A DNA stretch of 50,527 nucleotides. Origin: Bacteroidales bacterium (GTDB lineage: Bacteria > Bacteroidota > Bacteroidia > Bacteroidales > UBA932). Below the pieces are notes generated by a model. That model did not search any database and was not told the DNA's origin. It saw nothing but the letters and a program-made list of their open reading frames with translations. Every line of letters starts with the position of its first letter. Within the stretch, counting starts at the first letter, position 1. The DNA lies in assembly GCA_028724885.1 (NCBI GenBank), contig JAQYTJ010000007.1:1-50527 (forward strand), in the 5' to 3' direction. A program made the translations under genes and the position numbers. This document shows, piece after piece, positions 15,726 to 24,271 of this stretch.

Positions 15726-17261
15726 TCAGTCAATTGCTAAATGTTTCTCCCTGAGGTATTTCTCTACCTTCGCGATCTGCTCGTAGAAAGGCTTGTCCTC
15801 CACGAACTTAGGGGCGAGGCTTCTGATTTCGGAATATATCCTCTTGCCTGTCGGGGCAAGCTTGTCAGCGATTGAGAGGCAGTCGACTGCTTGTGCAAGG
15901 GCAATGAAATGAATGGCAAACACTTGGTAAGCGTTGTCTATCACTCTTTTGGTCAGCAAGGCTGAATTCGTGCCCATGCTCACGATGTCCTGATTGTCAT
16001 TGTTGTTCGGAATGCTGTGTACGTAGTTGGGCATGGCGAGAGTCTGACACTCTGCGGTAGTGGACGTTGCTGTGAACTGGCAGGCTTGCATCCCGTAATT
16101 CAGCCCGAGCGTCCCTAGATTCAGGAATGGAGGAAGGATGCCGTTTATTCGGTCGTGGAATAGGTAGTTGAGCTGCCTTTCTGCAGTCATTGCCAGTCGC
16201 ACGGTGGCTATCTTCACCTTGTCTTCCTCAAGAGAGATATAATCCCCGTGGAAGTTGCCTCCGTGATAGACATTTTTGGAAACAGGGTCTACGATAGGAT
16301 TGTCGCAGGCTGAATTCATTTCCTCTTCAAGCACCCTGCTGGCATTGGCGTAGGTTTCGTAAATTGGCCCCAGAATTTGCGGCGCGCATCTTAATGAATA
16401 GTACGCCTGCACTTTGTGGTCGAAGGTTTTAGTTTCCTCGTGGCTTCCGTCGTAAAGCTCATGCTCTCGCTTTTCAAGGCAGCGGCTGCCTTCAGCGAGC
16501 CTTCGCATTCTGGCAGCGATAACCTGCTGGCCTTCATGCCTGCGTACATCGTTAAGCTCTTCGGACATCAGGTCGTCGAACGATGATGCGATTTCGTTCA
16601 TCATCACTGAGGCAAGAGTAGCCCAGTCCAGCAGCCTATCTGCGTAAATCTGGTTCACAATCCCAATCCCAGTCATGAACGAGGTGCCATTGGAAATGGA
16701 AAGACCTTCGCGAATATGTATCTTGAACGGCTCTAGACCGTTTTCTTCCAGCACTTCGGCTGATGGCCTCCACTCGCCATGGTAGTGGACTTTTCCTTCT
16801 CCGATCATGCACAGAGCCATGTGGGCGAGCTGCACCAAATCACCGCTTGCTCCTACGCTGCCGTGCTGAGGAATATAAGGATATATGCCTCTGTTGATCA
16901 TCTCGACTAGCAGCCTTACCAAGTCCGGGTGTACTCCGGAACGAGCTTGGAGAAACGTTCCCAAGCGGGCTATCATTGAAGCTTTTACATAAATATCTGG
17001 CAGAGGCTCTCCGGACCCTGTGGAATGGCTTCTGATTATGTTGTATTGAAGGTCGGTGAGATATTTGTCGTCTACGCGCCATTGCGCCATCGGACCAAAT
17101 CCGGTGTTGATGCCGTAAATTATTTTCTTTGCGGCGAAATCTTTCAGGAAATCGTAACATTCCTGAACTTTATCCATAGGCAGCTCGGCAAGGTCTATTC
17201 TCGTGCCATTGAACAGGCAGTCTTCAATGCTCTTCAGGCTGATTGTAAATACTTGTGGCAT
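15726..17261 (-). CDS. Aromatic amino acid ammonia-lyase, probably tyrosine ammonia-lyase
   Basis: 511 residues from ATG 17261 (a TTG at 17276 is also open but poorer). The MIO-forming triad is A138-S139-G140 in GSVGASGDLVQL. The selectivity loop reads RSHSTGSGEPL. By recalled similarity the whole protein, for example NIIRSHS, GGNFHGDYIS and VHSIPNNNDNQDIVSMGTNSA, is close to the Flavobacterium johnsoniae tyrosine ammonia-lyase of flexirubin biosynthesis, which makes p-coumarate from tyrosine. Histidine ammonia-lyase is the alternative, but no hut genes are near and the polyene operon follows. It is the first gene of that operon. Confidence 0.88.
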   Translation of the reverse strand: MPQVFTISLKSIEDCLFNGTRIDLAELPMDKVQECYDFLKDFAAKKIIYGINTGFGPMAQWRVDDKYLTDLQYNIIRSHSTGSGEPLPDIYVKASMIARLGTFLQARSGVHPDLVRLLVEMINRGIYPYIPQHGSVGASGDLVQLAHMALCMIGEGKVHYHGEWRPSAEVLEENGLEPFKIHIREGLSISNGTSFMTGIGIVNQIYADRLLDWATLASVMMNEIASSFDDLMSEELNDVRRHEGQQVIAARMRRLAEGSRCLEKREHELYDGSHEETKTFDHKVQAYYSLRCAPQILGPIYETYANASRVLEEEMNSACDNPIVDPVSKNVYHGGNFHGDYISLEEDKVKIATVRLAMTAERQLNYLFHDRINGILPPFLNLGTLGLNYGMQACQFTATSTTAECQTLAMPNYVHSIPNNNDNQDIVSMGTNSALLTKRVIDNAYQVFAIHFIALAQAVDCLSIADKLAPTGKRIYSEIRSLAPKFVEDKPFYEQIAKVEKYLREKHLAID

Positions 17262-17280
17262 AATTTTACGAAACAACCTA

Positions 17281-17288
17281 CAAATTTA
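17281..17288 (-). promoter_or_regulatory. -7 box for the polyene operon
   Basis: TAAATTTG on the minus strand fits TAnnTTTG and lies 20 nt before the chosen ATG, giving a very short leader. No good TTTG was found at the exact -33 spacing. It is the only strong candidate upstream of the ammonia-lyase. Confidence 0.45.
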
Positions 17289-17344
17289 AGAATTTTAGCA
17301 GAGTATTCTTGTCAATTCAGCCGTTAAAGTGTCGGAAAAAGAAT

Positions 17345-19369
17345 CTATTGAGCCAGCTCCCATGTTTTTAGGAAATCAGGAAAAGATTTGGATATGCATT
17401 CTGTGTCGTCTATGATGATAGGGGAGTCGGCGGCAAGGGATGCCACTTTTAATGCCATCGCCATCCTGTGGTCGTGGAATGAAGAATATTTCCCGCCTTT
17501 CAGAAGGCAATCGTTTGTCAGGCGGTATTCTAGTGAGTATCCGAATATGGTCATTCTGTCACCAAAGGACTCAGCTTCCACTCCCATCTGATACAATGTC
17601 TTCAGAATAGCCTCGCCTCGATCGCTTTCTTTGCCATCTAATCGCTTGAAACCTAATATGCTGCTCCTGCCGTTGCACAAAGCAGCGAGAATTGCGACTA
17701 TCGGGAACAGGTCTGGGCAGTTGTTGAGGTCGATGCTGAAAGCTCGTAGGGGAGCCTTCTGCACTGTGAATATAGCCTCTGTATCTTGGCTACCATCTGC
17801 CTCACACTCTTCCGTCTCTGAAAGCCTGGCTCCAGCTTCTGTTAGTATATCAATTATGGAAATGTCAGCCTGCAGGGAATGCATGTCCAGGCCACTCAAG
17901 GAGGCCTTCCCGAACAGGACACCTGCCACTAAGAAATTTGCAGCAGCGCTCCAGTCGCCTTCGATGGAAAGGTCAGACGCTTTATAGCGCTGCTCGCCTT
18001 TGATCTTGAAAGTTATGCCAGTGCAATGCGCCCAGTCTTTAGTTTCTGCGAATTCTTCGTCTCCTTCCATCTCGCTGCAGATGTGGATTCCGAACTTCTT
18101 CAGTACGTCCAGAGTGATGAACATGTACGGGATGCTCTTAGGGTCGCGCACATGAACTTCCGAATCTGCCTTGCAAAGCGGCAGAGCCATGAGCAGCCCG
18201 GAAATCAGTTGCGAGCCATCTATTCCAGAAATATCAGCTTTTCCAGGCAGCAGGGACCCCTTGACCGCCAGAGGCACCTTAGGATCGCTCTTCGCATCAG
18301 AGAGAGGAGAGAGCAGCACTCCGAATGGAGCCATGATTTCAGCGGCTCCTTTCAAAGGACGCTTCAACAGCGTTCCATCTCCATTAATTTCAACGTTCCC
18401 ATCGAAAATGGCAGAAGAAATGGGAATCATAAGACGCGTGAGCAGGCCAGACTCATTTACGAATATTCTGGCCTCTCCTTGCCAGTTGTTACCTTCTGTC
18501 CCTTTAATGCTCAATTTATTGCCATTATGTTCAATAGCAGCTCCTAAACTTTGTGCGACATTCAGCGCTGCTTCGCTGTCCCTGCATGGAGAATATCCAT
18601 TAATATGAGATGTGCCTTCTGCCAGGGCGGCTGCGATGATTGCTCTTTGCGCGAAACTCTTGGAGGCAGGCATTGCGAGCGGAAGGTCTTCTGAAGTATA
18701 GCCAAATGGCTTCCTAGAACCGTACAGAGTAGAAAGCATTTCTGAATATGCCCACTGCCCCTCTGCTGCAGCCTCATTGTCAGAAAGCGCCGCATACGTG
18801 AAAGGAGCCCCATAACGCAGGCAGCCTATTCTGGAATCCCTGCCATTCGCACCCATCGCAAAGGCTATCAGTTCCCCTGGGCCGACCCAGTTATAAAGTG
18901 ACATAAGCCGCTCTGAATCCTCTTTCGAATTAGCTTTAGCGACAATTTTCGCTATCTCGCCTCCGTAGCGCTTGCATTTTTCCAAAGTGATAGTCAGCTC
19001 CTCGCTATCAGGCGTGCCATCAAAGAAATGACAAGAGCGAATCATCGTGGTGCCATATTCATTGCACAATTTGCGCAGTCGCTTGCCCATTTCCTTTGGC
19101 GCTTCAATCTCCACGTCCACAAACGCTGCCCCATTTTTTATTGCCGCAGTGAGCTTTTCCTCAGCCTCTTCCCAGGTACCAGAACCGTCTCCGGCTACCC
19201 GGCACGTTGCGACAAGGGGAGTGTCAGCCAGGAAAAGCGCCGCAATGTCATCCGATGCAAGGTCGCAGCGATCAAGGCGGATTTCGGCCATCTGGATGGC
19301 CGGATTGTTGTTTTCAAGGAGACATTGGATGTCTTGTAGACTATGGTGCTGGATGCTGACGCAAATCAT
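17345..19369 (-). CDS. Fused 3-dehydroquinate dehydratase (type I) and EPSP synthase
   Basis: One 674-residue frame carries two shikimate-pathway enzymes. Residues 1-215 are a type I dehydroquinase (AroD): EIRLD, catalytic H114 in RSCHFFDGTP and Schiff-base K141 in IAKIVAKA. Residues 222-674 are EPSP synthase (AroA): K237 in MPASKS, PCRDSEAAL, a variant substrate loop ESGLLTRLM, GSQLISGLLMALPL and the C-terminal FHDHRMAMAL. The enzymes catalyse steps 3 and 6 of the pathway. aroB lies 43 nt upstream. The stop is 84 nt before the ammonia-lyase start, so the block may raise tyrosine supply for the polyene. No internal stop or frameshift is seen. Confidence 0.9.
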   Translation of the reverse strand: MICVSIQHHSLQDIQCLLENNNPAIQMAEIRLDRCDLASDDIAALFLADTPLVATCRVAGDGSGTWEEAEEKLTAAIKNGAAFVDVEIEAPKEMGKRLRKLCNEYGTTMIRSCHFFDGTPDSEELTITLEKCKRYGGEIAKIVAKANSKEDSERLMSLYNWVGPGELIAFAMGANGRDSRIGCLRYGAPFTYAALSDNEAAAEGQWAYSEMLSTLYGSRKPFGYTSEDLPLAMPASKSFAQRAIIAAALAEGTSHINGYSPCRDSEAALNVAQSLGAAIEHNGNKLSIKGTEGNNWQGEARIFVNESGLLTRLMIPISSAIFDGNVEINGDGTLLKRPLKGAAEIMAPFGVLLSPLSDAKSDPKVPLAVKGSLLPGKADISGIDGSQLISGLLMALPLCKADSEVHVRDPKSIPYMFITLDVLKKFGIHICSEMEGDEEFAETKDWAHCTGITFKIKGEQRYKASDLSIEGDWSAAANFLVAGVLFGKASLSGLDMHSLQADISIIDILTEAGARLSETEECEADGSQDTEAIFTVQKAPLRAFSIDLNNCPDLFPIVAILAALCNGRSSILGFKRLDGKESDRGEAILKTLYQMGVEAESFGDRMTIFGYSLEYRLTNDCLLKGGKYSSFHDHRMAMALKVASLAADSPIIIDDTECISKSFPDFLKTWELAQ

Positions 19370-19412
19370 TATTTATGAATATGTTATAGTAATATATCTG
19401 AACGGTGCCAGG

Positions 19413-20432
19413 TTATTCCTTATTTAGGGCTTCGACTGCGGCCTCCACGCTGAGGTCACGAATCTCGACCCTACCTATTGCTAGCGGCAGAACGAAATGT
19501 ATTATGTCCCCGTCGGCTTTCTTATCCTTTTTCATTGCGTCAGCAAGGGCATTCACCGTGAACGGACACTCGGTCGGCAGGCCGCAAGACTTGAAATCGG
19601 CCTCGAGCCTGTCTGAAAGCCCTCCTTCTGCAAGCCCTAGCGATTCGGCCAGATTAGCTGCCAGAATTATCCCAATCGCGACAGCATGGCCGTGGGCAAT
19701 GCTCTCATTAGAATTTTTCTCTATTGCATGGGCGAAAGTGTGTCCTAGGTTCAGCAAGCGGCGTTCTTCGTGTTCGTTTGGATCTTTGCCGGCGATGTCG
19801 GCCTTGATTTTGGCTGCCGCACCTATCAGATTTCCCCAATCTAGAGTTCTCTCTGAGTCGTTTTCCGCCCAGCGTGACAGTGCCTGCACTGCCTTCTCGT
19901 AATTCCCGTTTTCGTTTCTGATGATGAATGTCTTGAGCAGTTCGGCGGCTCCGCTCGTGATTTCCTTATCTGACAGAGTTTCAAGCACTTCTGGGCAGAT
20001 TAACGTCATTTCCGGCTGGCGGATGACCCCCAGCATGTTCTTGTACGAATCCAGGTTCACCCCGTTTTTGCCGCCGATTGCCGCATCCACTTGGGATAGG
20101 AGCGTGGTAGGCAGAAAGCCGAATCGCACGCCTCTCTTGTAGATGGATGCTGCGAAGCCAGTTATGTCAGTGATGATGCCACCTCCAATGCCCAGCACGA
20201 AAGTTTTCCTGTCAGCACCCTGCCCAAACAGCCAGCGGCATATTCCCAGAACCGTGTCGAAAACCTTCTTTTCTTCGGTAGCTTCGATTTCCAAAACGCC
20301 CTTAGCCGGCACGCCAAGCTTCTGGCATATCCCGCTGACGTTCCGGTCGCAGACTATGAATGTCTCGCCAAAGGCTTCCAAGTGGCTTCGGACCTCGGCG
20401 AGAGGGCATTCGATTATGTTAATGTTCGTCAA
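19413..20432 (-). CDS. aroB: 3-dehydroquinate synthase
   Basis: 339 residues. It converts DAHP to 3-dehydroquinate, the step before the AroD activity encoded next in the operon. Diagnostic blocks are LGIGGGIITDITGFAAS (NAD loop), PTTLLSQVDAAIGGKNGVN and the zinc-binding NLGHTFAHAIE, with GHAVAIG following. The only start near the expected N-terminus is TTG at 20432, 10 nt after the stop of the PPC-domain gene; an upstream stop allows no ATG. Confidence 0.93.
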   Translation of the reverse strand: MTNINIIECPLAEVRSHLEAFGETFIVCDRNVSGICQKLGVPAKGVLEIEATEEKKVFDTVLGICRWLFGQGADRKTFVLGIGGGIITDITGFAASIYKRGVRFGFLPTTLLSQVDAAIGGKNGVNLDSYKNMLGVIRQPEMTLICPEVLETLSDKEITSGAAELLKTFIIRNENGNYEKAVQALSRWAENDSERTLDWGNLIGAAAKIKADIAGKDPNEHEERRLLNLGHTFAHAIEKNSNESIAHGHAVAIGIILAANLAESLGLAEGGLSDRLEADFKSCGLPTECPFTVNALADAMKKDKKADGDIIHFVLPLAIGRVEIRDLSVEAAVEALNKE

Positions 20433-20442
20433 GAAAAAAGAG

Positions 20443-20868
20443 CTAATTAAACTTATAAAGATTCAGGCCGGTCTCGTCATCGAATTGACGGCCAATCTTG
20501 CAATGAAAACGTGTCACTACCAACTCGCAGGCTCCGTTCAAGGTGGCGCTGAGAAGATGACCTCCTACGACGGTGTAGTCCGCTCTGCCGAAATTGGCAT
20601 GTACGTGAAGGTAAACCTTGCCGTCCTTCTCGGAAATGTTTCCGACCAGGCTGGAAGCCTCCATCTGCTCCTCGAAAGTCTTGTCTACGTATTTCTTTGT
20701 CGCAGGGTTCAAAAAACGCAGGGTTGCTTTATTTACGGCTCCAATGCCATAAACCTCTCCGGCGAGTATCCCCTGCTCCTGGCAAAAGGCAGCTAAGGCG
20801 GACATGATTTCCTGATGGTTGTCGATGCTTACTATGTATTTATCGCCGTCCTGAATGAATGTATACAT
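20443..20868 (-). CDS. PPC/DUF296-domain protein
   Basis: 141 residues covering a single PPC (DUF296) domain: GAVNKATLRFL, LHVHANFGRADYTVVGGHLLSA and the closing beta-strands. PPC proteins form trimers. Plant members bind AT-rich DNA through an added AT-hook, absent here; bacterial ones are uncharacterised and often called DNA-binding without proof. The GGHL motif is conserved. It starts 2 nt after mgsA and precedes aroB, so all are probably co-transcribed. Confidence 0.8.
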   Translation of the reverse strand: MYTFIQDGDKYIVSIDNHQEIMSALAAFCQEQGILAGEVYGIGAVNKATLRFLNPATKKYVDKTFEEQMEASSLVGNISEKDGKVYLHVHANFGRADYTVVGGHLLSATLNGACELVVTRFHCKIGRQFDDETGLNLYKFN

Positions 20869-20870
20869 GA

Positions 20871-21329
20871 TTATTGGAGTTTTCTGTTCTTGTAAGACTC
20901 TATGCAGCTAGGGATTATCCTCTGGTACTCCCTGCTTTTGTACAGCGGCGAGGATATTATGAAATCAGCCGTACTCCTGTTGGTGGCGAAAGGAATATTA
21001 TAAAGCGATGCTAAGCGAGTGAGACCCATCACGTCGTTCTGGTGTCCCTGCATAATTAGGTTGTCGCAGAAGAAGACGAGCATGTCTATTTTGCCTTCCG
21101 CAATCATAGCCCCAATTTCAAAATCTCCGCCCAGAGGACCGCTAAGGAGGCATATTACAGGTGGAATGTCCTCTCCGCGAAGAGCGGTGAGGGCATCCCT
21201 GATAAGTCTTCCGGTAGTGCCGGTGCAGTAAAGGTTGCACTCGCTTAGCGAGCCTGCATTGAACTTAACCCAGCTCACCAGCTCGTCTTTCCTGGAGTCG
21301 TGAGCCACAAGAGCAATGTTTTTTATCAT
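20871..21329 (-). CDS. mgsA: Methylglyoxal synthase
   Basis: 152 residues. It converts dihydroxyacetone phosphate to methylglyoxal and phosphate, a bypass under phosphate limitation or sugar-phosphate stress. Visible motifs: VAHDSRKDEL, CTGTTGRLI, SGPLGGDFEIGA (catalytic Asp region), and QGHQNDV with the conserved His. Residues replaced relative to E. coli (for example QGHQND for QPHDPD) are conservative in position. A perfect palindrome spans the promoter and start codon (21329-21356). Confidence 0.92.
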   Translation of the reverse strand: MIKNIALVAHDSRKDELVSWVKFNAGSLSECNLYCTGTTGRLIRDALTALRGEDIPPVICLLSGPLGGDFEIGAMIAEGKIDMLVFFCDNLIMQGHQNDVMGLTRLASLYNIPFATNRSTADFIISSPLYKSREYQRIIPSCIESYKNRKLQ

Positions 21330-21356
21330 ATCTTTGCTTTTAACGAAGCAAAGATA
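21329..21356 (-). promoter_or_regulatory. Palindrome covering the mgsA -7 box and start
   Basis: TATCTTTGCTT and AAGCAAAGATA form perfect 11-bp arms around a 6-nt centre. The outer arm on the minus strand is the -7 box TATCTTTG (21356-21349), and the inner end touches the mgsA ATG (21329). It may be an operator or a leader hairpin. Confidence 0.55.
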
Positions 21357-21360
21357 ATAT

Positions 21361-21963
21361 TTAAACCTGATTAAAAGAATATGCTAGGTCTACGCTTTGC
21401 GAACTCTGCAATATGTCTTCTGCGAGATTGCCATCTACGTAAACTGCTGCTGGGAGCAGTTGCATCACGACTTTGGAAGAGGAAAACTGCGCGAATGAAT
21501 AATATTGCATGAACGATATCGTCACGCTGTGCTGCTTTCCGCCATATTCTAGAGGAAAATTCAGATAGTTGACCAATACGCTCATCGGATTCATTAGCCG
21601 AGGAACGAATTTTCCGCTAGCGTTGACTATGTCGGCATCCTCCAAGGCATCCTTCAGGTCGGCGTTGCCAGGGCTTTTTATTTTCTTGGCGAGGTACGTT
21701 ACCGGGAAACCAGAGAATGTCACCGTGGTGTCCAGCCCGAAGCTCGCCTCTGTCATGATGGTGTCATTCTGGAGGAAACGTTTGGTATCGGCGTTGTAGT
21801 CGGTAGCCGATATCAGTTTCCCTTGGTAGTGTCCATTGAATCCTTTGATGATTGAATTGATTTCCTCGGGGGTCAGGTCGCGGTCACTGTTGTCGTCATT
21901 GCAAGACATGAGTGAAAAGACTGCGATCAGGCATGCCATAATGCATTTGATGTAGTTTTTCAT
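21361..21963 (-). CDS. DUF4840-like lipoprotein
   Basis: 200 residues with a lipoprotein signal ending in SLMSC (Cys about residue 21) followed by Asp/Asn-rich sequence, which in Bacteroidota often directs surface export. The mature start, LTPEEINSIIKGFNGHYQGKLI, resembles DUF4840 proteins of this order. The biochemical role is unknown. It lies 76 nt after the manA stop on the same strand, and the mgsA promoter begins directly after it. The family name is from memory of the N-terminal pattern and is moderately sure. Confidence 0.6.
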   Translation of the reverse strand: MKNYIKCIMACLIAVFSLMSCNDDNSDRDLTPEEINSIIKGFNGHYQGKLISATDYNADTKRFLQNDTIMTEASFGLDTTVTFSGFPVTYLAKKIKSPGNADLKDALEDADIVNASGKFVPRLMNPMSVLVNYLNFPLEYGGKQHSVTISFMQYYSFAQFSSSKVVMQLLPAAVYVDGNLAEDILQSSQSVDLAYSFNQV

Positions 21964-22039
21964 GATAATATGTACTTAATTTTGTTTCGCATGAAAACTA
22001 AATGCACAGTTCCCGTAATCTTGCACGATGCAAAAAATA

Positions 22040-23032
22040 TTATTGCATGAAGCTGCCAAGGCAGGTCATGCGAACCTCCTTGCCAGGCTCCATGCGCAAG
22101 CGCTTTGACGTCGCCGGGATGAGCGCGGTCTCTCCTTGGCGCAAATATTCCTCGCGAACGGTTCCATCTGCTTCGAAGTCGATGATTTTCCCGGATCCTT
22201 TGACGCAGATGATGATAAAGAAACAATCCAGGGTGGAAAGATTTTTCTCGAATCCTTCGTCTAGTTCGTAGAGATCCGTGATGAAGTGCTTGCATTTCAC
22301 CAGTGGAATCTCGGCATTGAATGTTTCGGAATATTCCGTCTTATAGGATGGATATGTCTTGTAGTCGATGGCCTCCTTAGCCTGTTCTATGTGCAGCTCT
22401 CGCGGTTTACCGTCCAGTCCAAGCCTACCATAGTCATAGATCCTGTAGGTAAGGTCGGATGTCTCCTGGATTTCTGCGACAAAAGCGCCTTTGCAAATAG
22501 CATGGATTCGCCCTGCCGGCAGGTAGAATACGTCGCCGGGCTTTATTGCATGTTTGGCGAGCACTTCCGTTATGGTATTGTTCCGTACCATCTCTTCGTA
22601 CTCGTCAGGTGTTATCTCCCTAGTGAGGCCGCTCAGCAGGCTGGCTCCCTCGTCAGCCCCTATGACATACCACATTTCCGTCTTTCCAAGCATTCCGGGG
22701 TGGGTTTCTGCTGCAAGCTCATCATTCGGGTGAACCTGAATGGAAAGATCTTCTTTCGCATCGATGAATTTTATTAACAGAGGGAACTCGTCGCCGAATT
22801 TATCCAGGACTTTGCTCCCCACGAGTTCGGCTCCATATTCATGAATCACTTCCTGAAGGCTTCTGCCTTTGAGGCTTCCGTTGGCTACGGTTGAGACATG
22901 TCCTTCCACTCCTGAGATTTCCCAGCTTTCGCCAATCTTTTCTTGGCTGGTCTTGATGCCTTTGAATGGGGCGATTTTATCTCCGCCCCAGACCATGGTT
23001 CTCAGGTAAGGCTCGAATTTAATAGGGTACAT
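22040..23032 (-). CDS. manA: Mannose-6-phosphate isomerase, class I
   Basis: 330 residues with a cupin fold. Zinc ligands are visible in LSIQVHPND and TEMWYVI, and PAGRIHAI holds a further ligand His. It interconverts mannose-6-phosphate and fructose-6-phosphate. It follows the ROK kinase gene by 23 nt, and the two likely form a sugar-phosphate operon. Confidence 0.92.
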   Translation of the reverse strand: MYPIKFEPYLRTMVWGGDKIAPFKGIKTSQEKIGESWEISGVEGHVSTVANGSLKGRSLQEVIHEYGAELVGSKVLDKFGDEFPLLIKFIDAKEDLSIQVHPNDELAAETHPGMLGKTEMWYVIGADEGASLLSGLTREITPDEYEEMVRNNTITEVLAKHAIKPGDVFYLPAGRIHAICKGAFVAEIQETSDLTYRIYDYGRLGLDGKPRELHIEQAKEAIDYKTYPSYKTEYSETFNAEIPLVKCKHFITDLYELDEGFEKNLSTLDCFFIIICVKGSGKIIDFEADGTVREEYLRQGETALIPATSKRLRMEPGKEVRMTCLGSFMQ

Positions 23033-23055
23033 ATTCGTTTTATATTTCTAAGCTT

Positions 23056-24186
23056 TTATTTTTCTAATTGTTCGAGTGCAAAGGCATAGGCACCGAGAGA
23101 GATGGCTTTGCTCGCTCCTATTTTTGAGCACATCACGCCGGTTCGTTTCTGTGGGTCATAGGTTACTTCCTCGTCAGAGCCATAGACCTTGATTTTGCGA
23201 GCATCACCCTTTGCGAACTGCTGGAACTCGGCATCATCATCTAGGTCATAGACTTTCATTTGCACCCTGTTCAGCTCTTCGCCAGTCAGCTGATGCATTT
23301 TGGAACGCATCACTTTCAATATACCCGGCATGATGAAATCCCTGTTGTGCATGACCCCGCCGCCAATCACAATCAGGCCGTCCGTCAAAGTCACTGCTGT
23401 TGCCATTGCGTCCCCGATGACTTCTCCACATTTCTCGAAAGCTCCGATGGCTGCATTCTTGTCGCCTGGCATCTCTCCTTTAGCTATCGCTCCTATTTCC
23501 TTCGGGTCGAATCCATGATTCATATTTCCCGAAAGCTCGCCATAGACTCTCTTCACGGCCCTTATGGAAGCACCATCTTCCAGCATTATGTCAGGCCAGT
23601 CGGGATGCTTGAGGCAGAATGTCTCCACGCATGAGTTGTCGCCCCTATTCAACTGCCCGTTCACTACGATCCCTATTCCTAGACCAGTGCCTAGTGTGTA
23701 TCCGATTAGGTTTTGGTAGCGTTTGGCGCTCCCTGCCTTTGCCAGCCTCTCGTTCACTTCCGGCAAAGCGCCACCTATCGATTCTCCGTATGCATAAAGG
23801 TCGCCATCGTTGTTTATGTACACAGGAATCCCGAACTGGTGCTGGAGAAATGGTCCCAGAGCCACTCCGTCCCTGAAAGAAGGGAAATTCGGCAGGAAGC
23901 CTCCGATTATTCCGTGAGGATAGTCTGCTGGTCCTGGGAAGCAAAAGCTAATGGCGACCGGCTTCTGGTCTCCTAGGTTCGCTATTACTCTCTTAAATCC
24001 TTCAACCATTCCGTTTAGGCAGAGCGCTAGGTCTTCTGCATGTGATGGCTGCATGATGGTGTCGCCGATGAAAGAACCGCCTTTCATGGCTCCGAAAACC
24101 ATGTTTGTGCCGCCTGCGTCTAGGGTCAGCACTATTCTGTCGTCATTATTAATGTTTGGCATATTCTTGGTGCTATTATAATCCAT
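23056..24186 (-). CDS. ROK-family sugar kinase
   Basis: 376 residues with the ATP-binding LTLDAGGTNMVFG near the N-terminus, the catalytic Asp in YINNDGDLYAYGE, and LGTGLGIGIVVNGQLNRG. The usual ROK zinc motif CxCGxxGC is missing (CLKHPDWPDIMLEDGAS is found there), as in the glucokinase-like Bacteroidota branch. The substrate is probably glucose, mannose or N-acetylmannosamine. ATG 24186 is used; ATG 24162 (MPNINN) would give a more normal leader from the -7 box at 24201-24194. Confidence 0.88.
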   Translation of the reverse strand: MDYNSTKNMPNINNDDRIVLTLDAGGTNMVFGAMKGGSFIGDTIMQPSHAEDLALCLNGMVEGFKRVIANLGDQKPVAISFCFPGPADYPHGIIGGFLPNFPSFRDGVALGPFLQHQFGIPVYINNDGDLYAYGESIGGALPEVNERLAKAGSAKRYQNLIGYTLGTGLGIGIVVNGQLNRGDNSCVETFCLKHPDWPDIMLEDGASIRAVKRVYGELSGNMNHGFDPKEIGAIAKGEMPGDKNAAIGAFEKCGEVIGDAMATAVTLTDGLIVIGGGVMHNRDFIMPGILKVMRSKMHQLTGEELNRVQMKVYDLDDDAEFQQFAKGDARKIKVYGSDEEVTYDPQKRTGVMCSKIGASKAISLGAYAFALEQLEK

Positions 24187-24193
24187 AATCGTA

Positions 24194-24242
24194 CAAAGAT
24201 AATCATTTATAACAGTCTTTATTATGATTTTTCGTACCTTTG
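24194..24242. promoter_or_regulatory. Divergent -7 boxes for the ROK kinase and rnr
   Basis: TATCTTTG on the minus strand (24201-24194) faces the kinase gene, and TACCTTTG on the plus strand (24235-24242) faces rnr. Both fit TAnnTTTG; -33 boxes are weak. Confidence 0.5.
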
Positions 24243-24271
24243 TTCGATATTTTTAGGAAAATCAATTACTT

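Noticed and set aside
15726..17261. Histidine ammonia-lyase (hutH) instead of tyrosine ammonia-lyase
   Set aside because: The Ser-His loop is shared with HutH, but the overall text matches the flexirubin-type enzyme, no hut genes are adjacent, and a polyene operon follows.
17262..17276. TTG start for the ammonia-lyase
   Set aside because: It would start inside the expected leader; ATG 17261 gives the family N-terminus.
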